From assembly GCF_001294535.1 (NCBI RefSeq), contig NZ_LGIC01000086.1, positions 186,001 to 250,000 of the forward strand: a stretch of 64,000 nt of DNA, given 5' to 3'. Source of the stretch: Cypionkella psychrotolerans (lineage in GTDB: Bacteria; Pseudomonadota; Alphaproteobacteria; Rhodobacterales; Rhodobacteraceae). Every line of letters begins with the position of its first letter. The stretch's first letter is position 1. The notes beneath the pieces are model-generated. The model was not told the origin of the DNA and searched no databases. It saw nothing but the letters and a program-made list of their open reading frames with translations. This document shows, piece after piece, positions 1-7,106 of the stretch. The position numbers and the translations under genes were made by a program.

Positions 1-17
1 GGGGGTGTGAAACCCCC
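1..17. repeat. Repeat family A, partial copy (hairpin only)
   Basis: The window opens inside a hairpin: GGGGG, a TGTGAAA loop, then CCCCC. The same hairpin is found at 186-203, 17639-17659 and 22210-22230, where it is joined to a conserved 25-nt flank. Here the flank is outside the window or absent. The element is probably a transcript-end hairpin or a dispersed REP-like sequence. Confidence 0.6.
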
Positions 18-120
18 ATTGCGCCGCCAATCTGCGGCGATCCGTCGGCAAAGCCTACTGCTTTCATCTTGATCCCTTGGCCAAAGTCCTTATCTTTGAA
101 CCAGATAGGCGGGCTCAAAG

Positions 121-203
121 GTCATCCTCTCTGCTCAAATATCCCACGGGGGGAAGGTCGGATGTGCCCTGAGCACATCAGGCCGTGGGGGTGTGAACCC
201 CCA
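121..203. repeat. Repeat family A copy with an inserted small hairpin
   Basis: This copy begins GTCATCCTCT, continues to the core CAAATATCCCAC, and ends in the hairpin TGGGGG-TGTGAA-CCCCCA (186-203). Unlike the copies at 17606 and 22178, about 30 nt separate core and hairpin, and these contain their own hairpin (GATGTG 161-166 with CACATC 174-179). It lies 55 nt upstream of the mrpA start, so it sits in or near the operon leader. No gene was recognised in 1-258; a 23-codon reading on the minus strand (start 67) runs off the window and was not called. Confidence 0.6.
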
Positions 204-258
204 TCGCCCGCAGTCCAGCAAACCTCGGTTTGCCATCCAGCGCCAGAAGGGCAAACCG

Positions 259-3039
259 ATGTCTCTTGCCTTGATTGCCGCCCTGCCCTTCCTCGGAGCC
301 CTCACCCCAGCCCTCACCCAACGGTTCGGCCGCAGTATCGCCACCCTCACCGTCGCGCTATTCACCGCCGCGGCGCTGGCGCTGATCCTGAACCACCTGC
401 CCGCGATCATCGTGGGCGATACGGTCACGACCCAGATCAACTGGCTGCCCGCGCTTGGTCTGAACGCCAATTTCCGACTGGATGGCCTTGCCCTGCTGTT
501 CGCCCTGCTGATCCTCGGCATCGGATTGTTGATCCAGGCCTATGCCTGTTTCTACCTCGACAAAACCGAGCCCTACGCCCGCTTCCTGACCTATCTGATG
601 CTGTTCCAAGGCGCGATGCTGGGTATTGTTCTGTCCGACAACATCCTGCTTTTGCTGGTGTTCTGGGAACTCACCTCGCTGTCCTCGTTCCTGCTGATCG
701 GGTTCTGGAGCCACCTGCCGCAAGCCCGCCAAGGTGCCCGCATGGCGCTTGCCACCACAGGCGCAGGCGGGTTAGCAATGATCGCAGGCCTGATGATCTT
801 GGGGCATATCGTCGGCAGCTATGACCTTTCGACGATCCTAACCCAGAAAACCGCGATCCAAACCAGCCCACTTTACCTGCCCGCGCTGATCCTGATCCTG
901 CTCGGAGCCTTCACCAAATCCGCGCAATTCCCGTTCCATTTCTGGCTGCCGCATGCGATGGCAGCCCCCACCCCAGTGTCAGCCTACCTCCACTCGGCGA
1001 CCATGGTGAAAGCCGGGCTGTTTCTGCTCGCCCGCCTGTGGCCGGTGCTGTCGGGCACGCCGGAATGGTTTTGGATCGTCACCTCTGCGGGCCTGATCAC
1101 CATGGCCTTTGCCGCCAAAGTGGCGCTGTTCAAGGATGATCTGAAGGCCATCCTCGCCTATTCCACCGTCAGCCATCTCGGCCTGATCACCTTCCTACTT
1201 GGCCTTGGCACCAAAGCCGCCGCAACGGCCGCGATCTTTCACATCCTCTGCCACGCCACCTTCAAAGCCGCTTTGTTCATGCTGGCGGGCATCGTCGATC
1301 ACGCCACCCACACCCGCGACATTCGCGCTTTGGGCGGCCTGCGCCGTGCCATGCCGATCACTTTCGGCCTTGCGACCATCGCGACGCTCTCAATGGCAGG
1401 TATCCCGCCACTGAACGGCTTCCTGTCGAAGGAGATGATGCTGGAGGAAGCCGCTCACACCGCCCCATGGGTCATCCCGGTGCTGGCCACCCTCGCCGCT
1501 CTGCTCTCGGTGGCGTATTCCCTACGCTTTCTCACCTACACCTTCCTCGGTCCCATCCCCGCCTACAGCCACAGCCCGCACGATCCCACCCCAGGCCTCT
1601 GGCTCCCCCCCGCGATTCTTGCTGCCCTTGTCGTAGCCATCGGCGCGGCCCCGATGCCACTTGCCGGATGGCTGGTTGATGCGGCCACCTCTGCCACCAC
1701 GGGCGAGCCGATCCATGCCCATATCGCGCTCTGGCATGGGCTTGAAACCCCAGCTCTCTGGATGTCGCTTGCGGCGATCGGCGGAGCGCTCGTCACCCTC
1801 GGCCTCTACCCCGCCCTACGTCGTGTCTGGGATGCCACCCCCAAGCCGCAAGCCAAAGTGATCTTCGACGCGAGCCTCACCGCCCTGACCCACACCGCCC
1901 ACACCTTCACCGCGAAATTGCACAACGGCAGCCTGTCGCGCGCCTTCGCCGCAGCCGTGCTGACCATCCTCACCCTCGGCCTCTATGCCTACCAATCCGC
2001 CGAAAGCCTGCCCGGCAGCCGCGCGCTCGCCGCCATCGCCGCAACCCCCGCCGTGGGCTTTGCCCTGATGATCACCGCCGCCCTCGCCGCCACCGCCCTG
2101 CACCGCAAACGCTTGCTGGCGCTGTTGCTGGTTGGCATCGTGGGGCTGATCCTGTCGGCGAGCTTCGCTTATCTTTCCGCCCCTGACCTTGCCCTGACGC
2201 AGATCACGGTCGAGGTTGTCACCGTAGCCCTGATGCTGCTGGCGCTGAACTTCCTGCCCAAAATCACCCCACACGAGACGCCGCGCCTGCGCAAATTGCG
2301 CGACGCATCCCTCGCCATCGGGACAGGCATAGCCACCGCCGCCCTCGCCTATGCCCTGATGATGCGCGAAGCGATCTTCCCGCCCATATCAGCCTTCCAC
2401 CTCGCGCAATCGCTGCCGGGGGCCGGAGGCCACAACGCCGTCAACACCATCATCGTCGACTTCCGCGGCTACGACACCTATGGCGAGATCATCGTCCTCG
2501 GCATCGCCGCCTTGTTGATCTTCGCGTTGACAGAAAGCTTGCTTGGCACGAAATGGGCCACCCGCCCCGATCAAAGCGCTGGCGATGCGGGCGACCCACA
2601 CCCGATCATGCTGCAAACCGCCACAAGGCTGATCTTGCCGATGGCGATGCTGGTCGGTTGCTATCTGTTCCTGCGCGGCCATAACCAACCCGGTGGCGGC
2701 TTTGTCGCAGGGCTGGTCTTTGCCATCGGCTTTGTCCTGCAATATATCGCGAGCGGCCAAGACTGGGCCGCCGCCCGCCGCCGCATCCCCTATCACGCGA
2801 TGATCGGCGCAGGCGTGCTGGTGGCCAGCTTCACCGGAGTCGGCTCGTTCCTTGCCGGTCGCCCGTTCCTGACCTCAAACTACACCCACATCCACCTGCC
2901 ACCCTTGCAGGATTTCGAACTCGCCACCGCCGCCCTGTTCGACCTTGGCGTCTTCCTCTGCGTTCTCGGAGCCGTGATGCTGGCGCTGGATGCGCTCGCC
3001 CGTCTGGCAAAGCCCCAAACGGCAAAGGATGCATGCTGA
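259..3039 (+). CDS. mrpA: Mrp/Pha cation:proton antiporter, fused subunit A/B
   Basis: Large membrane subunit of the multi-subunit Mrp (Mnh, Pha) antiporter, which exchanges Na+ or K+ for protons across the inner membrane. The 926-aa product has an NADH-dehydrogenase-like proton channel domain (roughly residues 100-400, including FHFWLPHAM and HSATMVKAG), a DUF4040-type part (near 620-690) and a C-terminal MnhB domain (about 770-915, with the GHNQPGGGFVAG signature). So subunits A and B are fused, as is usual in alphaproteobacterial Pha systems. The start at 259 was chosen over an upstream in-frame codon because AGAAGGG lies 7 nt before it and the protein then begins directly with the first membrane helix. 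The stop is shared with mrpC (TGATG). Confidence 0.95.
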   Translation: MSLALIAALPFLGALTPALTQRFGRSIATLTVALFTAAALALILNHLPAIIVGDTVTTQINWLPALGLNANFRLDGLALLFALLILGIGLLIQAYACFYLDKTEPYARFLTYLMLFQGAMLGIVLSDNILLLLVFWELTSLSSFLLIGFWSHLPQARQGARMALATTGAGGLAMIAGLMILGHIVGSYDLSTILTQKTAIQTSPLYLPALILILLGAFTKSAQFPFHFWLPHAMAAPTPVSAYLHSATMVKAGLFLLARLWPVLSGTPEWFWIVTSAGLITMAFAAKVALFKDDLKAILAYSTVSHLGLITFLLGLGTKAAATAAIFHILCHATFKAALFMLAGIVDHATHTRDIRALGGLRRAMPITFGLATIATLSMAGIPPLNGFLSKEMMLEEAAHTAPWVIPVLATLAALLSVAYSLRFLTYTFLGPIPAYSHSPHDPTPGLWLPPAILAALVVAIGAAPMPLAGWLVDAATSATTGEPIHAHIALWHGLETPALWMSLAAIGGALVTLGLYPALRRVWDATPKPQAKVIFDASLTALTHTAHTFTAKLHNGSLSRAFAAAVLTILTLGLYAYQSAESLPGSRALAAIAATPAVGFALMITAALAATALHRKRLLALLLVGIVGLILSASFAYLSAPDLALTQITVEVVTVALMLLALNFLPKITPHETPRLRKLRDASLAIGTGIATAALAYALMMREAIFPPISAFHLAQSLPGAGGHNAVNTIIVDFRGYDTYGEIIVLGIAALLIFALTESLLGTKWATRPDQSAGDAGDPHPIMLQTATRLILPMAMLVGCYLFLRGHNQPGGGFVAGLVFAIGFVLQYIASGQDWAAARRRIPYHAMIGAGVLVASFTGVGSFLAGRPFLTSNYTHIHLPPLQDFELATAALFDLGVFLCVLGAVMLALDALARLAKPQTAKDAC

Positions 3040-3377
3040 TGGAGATCCTGATCGCCATCGCCATCGGCACTCTGACCGCCTGCGGCCTCTACCTGATGCT
3101 GCGCGCCCGTACTTTCCCGGTGATCCTTGGCCTGTCGCTGCTGTCCTATGCCGTCAACCTGTTCATCTTCATCTCAGGCCGGATCAAACTGAACGCCCCT
3201 CCGATCATCGGCGAGGGCAGCCAATACACCGACCCCCTCCCGCAAGCCTTAGTGCTGACCGCCATCGTGATTTCCTTCGGCATGACCGCGGTGCTGGTGA
3301 TCATGGCACTGGGGGCTTACCTGACCGCAGGCCACGACCGCGTTGATACCGATGCAGACCCAGAGGATCAGGCATGA
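3039..3377 (+). CDS. mrpC: Mrp cation:proton antiporter subunit C
   Basis: Small NuoK-like membrane subunit of the Mrp antiporter, 112 aa with three predicted helices. The segment LSLLSYAVNLFIFISGR and the following PPIIGEG loop are typical of MnhC. The ATG at 3039 shares its A with the mrpA stop and has AAGGA 9 nt upstream; another in-frame ATG at 3033 would place that site only 3 nt away, so 3039 is preferred. The gene ends in an ATGA overlap with mrpD, so the subunits are translationally coupled. Confidence 0.93.
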   Translation: MEILIAIAIGTLTACGLYLMLRARTFPVILGLSLLSYAVNLFIFISGRIKLNAPPIIGEGSQYTDPLPQALVLTAIVISFGMTAVLVIMALGAYLTAGHDRVDTDADPEDQA

Positions 3378-4801
3378 GCCAGCTGCTGATCCTGCCCGTG
3401 ATTCTGCCCGCCATCTTGGCCGGTGCGATCATCCTAATTGCCCGCAACACCCTGAACGCCCAACGCGCAATCTCGATCCTTGGCACAATCGCCCTGTTGG
3501 CGCTGGCCATCACGCTCATCCAAGCCCCAACCCAAAGCTACTTCCTCGGCAACTGGCCCGCCCCTTTCGGTATCGCTCTGGTGCTGGACCGGCTTTCGGC
3601 CCTGATGCTGCTGTTGACCGCAACGCTTGCGCTGATCGTCCTGATCCACACGATCAGAACCGGATGGGACACAAAGGGCCGCCACTTCCATGCGCTTTAT
3701 CTGTTCCAACTGATGGGCCTGAACGGCGCTTTCCTGACCGGCGACGCCTTCAACCTGTTCGTGTTCTTCGAGGTGCTGCTGATCGCCTCCTACGGGCTGA
3801 TGGTGCATGGCGGCGGTGAGGCCCGCATCCGGGCGGGCGTGCAATATGTCGCGTTCAACCTGCTCGGCTCGACGCTGTTTTTGTTCGCGCTGGCGACGAT
3901 CTACAGCACGACAGGCACGCTCAACATGGCCGATCTCGCGCAGAAACTGCCGCAAATCCCCGCCAATGATACCGCCCTGATCCGCGTGGCCGCCGTGTTG
4001 CTGATGCTGGTCTTCGCGGTCAAAGCCGCATTGGTCCCGCTGCAATTCTGGCTGCCCGGCACCTATGCCAACGCCCCTGGCCCCATCGCCGCCCTGTTCG
4101 CGGTGATGACCAAAGTCGGGGCCTATGCGCTGATCCGCTTTGGCACCTTGGTGTTCCCCACCGACCTGCCCGCCACCAACACCCTGCTGGCGAGCCTGCT
4201 TTACCCCGCAGCTCTCGCCACCATCGCCGTCGGAGCCTTGGGCACCTTCGGCACCCGCAGCCTACCGCGTCAGATCGCCTTCGCCGCCATTGGTTCCATG
4301 GGCACCCTCCTGTTGGCAGTGTCAGCCTTCACCCCGCAAGCCACCGCCGCCGCGCTTTACTACACACTCCACTCCACCCTCGCGACTGCCGCGCTGTTCC
4401 TGATCGCCGACCTCACCCGCTGCCGCCGCGACGGGATGACCGCAGCACTCTACATGGCCGCCGCCATCGCCATGGCCGGGATGCCGCCGCTGTCCGGCTT
4501 TGTCGGGAAACTGCTGATCCTCGACGCCCTGCGCGGCGACGCAATCGCATGGGCCGCCATCCTCATCGCCTCCCTCCTGACCATGATCGGCCTCGCCCGC
4601 ACCGGCTCCGACCTATTCTGGAAATCCCCCAGCACCGAAGCCCCCGCCGAAAGCAAAACCGCCATACTGCTTTGCCTCGCAGCGCTCGCCACCCTGACAA
4701 TCGCCGCGGGCCCGATCACCAGTTGGCTGACCCTGACCGCCGAAGCCCTCCATGCCCCCACCGCTTATATCGCCGCCAACCACCTCGGGGGGACCAAATG
4801 A
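3374..4801 (+). CDS. mrpD: Mrp cation:proton antiporter subunit D
   Basis: Second NuoL/M/N-like proton-translocating subunit of the Mrp complex, 475 aa, almost wholly membrane helices. The antiporter signature is visible around residues 110-310: TGDAFNLFVFFEVLLIASYG, then KAALVPLQFWLPGTYANAPGPIAALFAVMTK split across two helices. The length fits the family. It starts within the mrpC stop codon (ATGA) and its own stop overlaps the start of mrpE. Confidence 0.95.
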   Translation: MSQLLILPVILPAILAGAIILIARNTLNAQRAISILGTIALLALAITLIQAPTQSYFLGNWPAPFGIALVLDRLSALMLLLTATLALIVLIHTIRTGWDTKGRHFHALYLFQLMGLNGAFLTGDAFNLFVFFEVLLIASYGLMVHGGGEARIRAGVQYVAFNLLGSTLFLFALATIYSTTGTLNMADLAQKLPQIPANDTALIRVAAVLLMLVFAVKAALVPLQFWLPGTYANAPGPIAALFAVMTKVGAYALIRFGTLVFPTDLPATNTLLASLLYPAALATIAVGALGTFGTRSLPRQIAFAAIGSMGTLLLAVSAFTPQATAAALYYTLHSTLATAALFLIADLTRCRRDGMTAALYMAAAIAMAGMPPLSGFVGKLLILDALRGDAIAWAAILIASLLTMIGLARTGSDLFWKSPSTEAPAESKTAILLCLAALATLTIAAGPITSWLTLTAEALHAPTAYIAANHLGGTK

Positions 4802-5286
4802 GCCGCCTGTTCCCCCACCCGATGCTCTCCGCCACCCTGTTCCTCGCATGGCTTCTCCTTGCCGGCAGCACCGCAATAAACTCCCTGCTGATGGCCGCCC
4901 TCCTTGCCACACTCATCCCGCTTGCCACCCAAGCCTACTGGCCCAGCCGCCCGAAAATCCGCCACCCGTTGCGGCTGATCAGCTACATCGCCCTCGTCCT
5001 CTACGACGTGATCATCGCCAATATTCAAGTCGCCCGCATCATCCTGTTCATGCCCGCCGACCAGATCAAATCGGCATGGATCACCGTCCCGGTCGATCTG
5101 CCCTGCCCCGAGGCCATCGCCCTTCTGGCAGGCACCATCACCCTGACCCCCGGCACGCTGACCGCTGAATTCTCCGCCGATAACAAGGCACTGCTGATCC
5201 ATGCCCTGCACGCGCCTGACCCCGACGCCACCCGCGCCGAGATAAAATCCCGCTACGAATCCCGGTTGCAAAGGATTTTCCGCTGA
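4798..5286 (+). CDS. mrpE: Mrp cation:proton antiporter subunit E
   Basis: Subunit E of the Mrp antiporter, 162 aa. It has N-terminal helices followed by the conserved YIALVLYDVIIANIQVAR stretch and a cytoplasmic C-terminal domain with LAGTITLTPGTLT, the hallmark of MnhE. The reading frame is open further upstream, but the ATG at 4798 overlaps the mrpD stop (ATGA) and gives a normal MnhE N-terminus. The stop codon shares one base with the mrpF start. Confidence 0.95.
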   Translation: MSRLFPHPMLSATLFLAWLLLAGSTAINSLLMAALLATLIPLATQAYWPSRPKIRHPLRLISYIALVLYDVIIANIQVARIILFMPADQIKSAWITVPVDLPCPEAIALLAGTITLTPGTLTAEFSADNKALLIHALHAPDPDATRAEIKSRYESRLQRIFR

Positions 5287-5555
5287 TGCTGACCTACGCG
5301 CTCACCTTCGCCATCGCCTGCTTCGCACTGGCGCTGATCCTGAATCTGATCCGGCTCGCCACCGCGCCCACCATGCCAGACCGCATTCTGACGGTCGACA
5401 CCATGGTGATCAACGTCATCGCGCTGATCGTGCTTTACGGCGTGCAAACCCACTCCACCGTTGTCTTCGATGCCGCCCTGCTGCTGGCAATGACCGGCTT
5501 TATCTCCACCATCGCCTTCTGCAAATTCCTGCTGCGCGGGGGCATCATCGAATGA
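5286..5555 (+). CDS. mrpF: Mrp cation:proton antiporter subunit F
   Basis: Subunit F of the Mrp antiporter, 89 aa with three membrane helices. The conserved APTMPDRILTVDTMVIN segment after the first helix and the GFISTIAFCKFLLRG end identify MnhF. It is joined to mrpE by TGATG and to mrpG by an ATGA overlap. Confidence 0.95.
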   Translation: MLTYALTFAIACFALALILNLIRLATAPTMPDRILTVDTMVINVIALIVLYGVQTHSTVVFDAALLLAMTGFISTIAFCKFLLRGGIIE

Positions 5556-5905
5556 ACCTTACCATCGAACTGCTCATCTCCGCCCTGCTGATCATCGGCG
5601 GCAGCTTCGGCCTGATCGGTAGCTTTGGCCTGTTGAAACTACGCGAGCCGATGCAACGCCTGCACGCCCCCACCAAGGCCACCACCGTCGGCGTCGGCGC
5701 TTCGCTGATCGCCGCCGCCCTCACCCTGTTGTGGCAAACCGGAGCCGCCAGCTGGCAAGGCGTGATGGTCGCGGTCTTCCTGTTCCTCACAGCCCCCCTT
5801 TCCGGCCTGATGCTGGCGAAAGCCCACCGCCACCTCAGCCGCCCCGACCTGCCGCCCACAGGCACCAAAGCCCCATGGGCGGGCGAGACCCCGCCCAAGC
5901 CCTGA
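5552..5905 (+). CDS. mrpG: Mrp cation:proton antiporter subunit G
   Basis: Last gene of the Mrp operon; 117 aa, MnhG family. It has three helices and the characteristic GSFGLLKLREPMQRLHAPTK loop after the first. The ATG overlaps the mrpF stop. With the A/B fusion, all seven canonical subunits are encoded by six genes between 259 and 5905. No clear intrinsic terminator follows; 5906-6017 shows nothing else I can identify. Confidence 0.95.
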   Translation: MNLTIELLISALLIIGGSFGLIGSFGLLKLREPMQRLHAPTKATTVGVGASLIAAALTLLWQTGAASWQGVMVAVFLFLTAPLSGLMLAKAHRHLSRPDLPPTGTKAPWAGETPPKP

Positions 5906-6017
5906 ACCGCCACGAATTTAACCCCTCGGTCAAATCCCGCCGAAACCGTGCAACAGCCCCCTTGCCACCCCGGCCTTCCCCGCGCACTCTGCCGTCAACC
6001 CTTTAGGTGAGGCCCCG

Positions 6018-7004
6018 ATGCAAACCCTGACCGAGAATAAAAGCCAACTGCCGACGCTGACCCACACCCGCAACCCCGGCATGGCGCTGGATCTGGATTG
6101 GGTGGCATCGGTGCAAGCCAACACCTCGGCCATTGAGCGGCGCGCCAATACCTTGGGCGGCAGACGTTCGGTTAAAAAAGAGTTTCAAGCGGCGTGGCTG
6201 CTTAAAGCCATCAGCCTGATCGACCTCACCACCCTGTCCGGCGACGACACCGAAGGCCGCGTCAAACGCCTCTGCGCTAAGGCGCGCCAGCCCGTCGCCC
6301 CCTGGATGCTCGACAAACTCGGGCTGCAAGGCCTGACCACCGGGGCGGTCTGCGTCTATCACGAGATGGTGGAAACCGCCGTCCGCGCGCTGGAAGGCAC
6401 CAACATTCCCGTCGCCGCTGTCTCGACTGGCTTCCCGGCTGGCCTCTCGCCCTACCGCCTGCGCATCGCCGAAATTGGAGAGTCCGTCCGCGCCGGGGCG
6501 AAAGAAATCGACATCGTGATCTCGCGCCGCCATGTCCTCACCGGAAACTGGCAGGCGCTGTATGACGAAATGCGCGAGATGCGCGCCGAATGTGGCGAAG
6601 CCCATGTCAAAGCCATCCTCGCCACCGGAGAACTCGCCACCCTGCGCAACGTCGCCCGCGCGAGCCTCGTCTGCATGATGGCCGGGGCCGATTTCATCAA
6701 AACCTCGACCGGGAAAGAACCCGTCAACGCCACCCTGCCTGTCACCTTGACGATGATCCGCTGCATCCGCGATTATCAGGAACGCACCGGCATCAAAGTC
6801 GGCTACAAACCCGCAGGCGGCATCGCCAAGGCCAAAGACGCGCTGCTGTATCTGGCGCTGATGAAAGACGAACTCGGCCACCCTTGGCTGCAGCCCGACC
6901 TGTTCCGCTTCGGGGCCTCCTCGCTGCTGGGCGACATCGAACGCCAGTTGGAACACCACCTGACAGGCCAATACTCGGCGTCCAACCGCCACGCGATGGG
7001 GTAA
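6018..7004 (+). CDS. deoC: Deoxyribose-phosphate aldolase
   Basis: Class I aldolase that splits 2-deoxyribose 5-phosphate into glyceraldehyde 3-phosphate and acetaldehyde. The TIM-barrel signatures are present: VAAVSTGFPAG, EIDIVISR, GADFIKTSTGK with the Schiff-base lysine at about residue 228, and GYKPAGGI with the second lysine at about 264. At 328 aa it is longer than the 259-aa E. coli enzyme because of an N-terminal extension, as in other alphaproteobacterial and eukaryotic-type DeoC. A purine-rich GGTGAGG precedes the ATG. The aldehyde dehydrogenase downstream would remove the acetaldehyde. Confidence 0.93.
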   Translation: MQTLTENKSQLPTLTHTRNPGMALDLDWVASVQANTSAIERRANTLGGRRSVKKEFQAAWLLKAISLIDLTTLSGDDTEGRVKRLCAKARQPVAPWMLDKLGLQGLTTGAVCVYHEMVETAVRALEGTNIPVAAVSTGFPAGLSPYRLRIAEIGESVRAGAKEIDIVISRRHVLTGNWQALYDEMREMRAECGEAHVKAILATGELATLRNVARASLVCMMAGADFIKTSTGKEPVNATLPVTLTMIRCIRDYQERTGIKVGYKPAGGIAKAKDALLYLALMKDELGHPWLQPDLFRFGASSLLGDIERQLEHHLTGQYSASNRHAMG

Positions 7005-7015
7005 GCCCATGCCGA

Positions 7016-7049
7016 TTTCATCTTGGCAAATATATCCCCGCCGGTGGCG
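7016..7049. repeat. Repeat family B, single copy
   Basis: TTTCATCTTGGC, a short AT-rich stretch, then ATATCCCCGCCGG. It matches the two arms of the inverted repeat at 26071-26127 with few differences. It lies in the 102-nt gap between deoC and the aldehyde dehydrogenase, so it would be transcribed within that operon. Confidence 0.65.
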
Positions 7050-7106
7050 CACGCCCGCCCCAACCGCTCCCGCCCAAAGCCTGCCGCCCCGCCAAAGGAC
7101 AAAGCC

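Noticed and set aside
1-67. Possible minus-strand gene start running off the left edge (ATG at 67)
   Set aside because: Only about 22 codons are visible, and they run straight into the repeat A hairpin, which elsewhere is non-coding.
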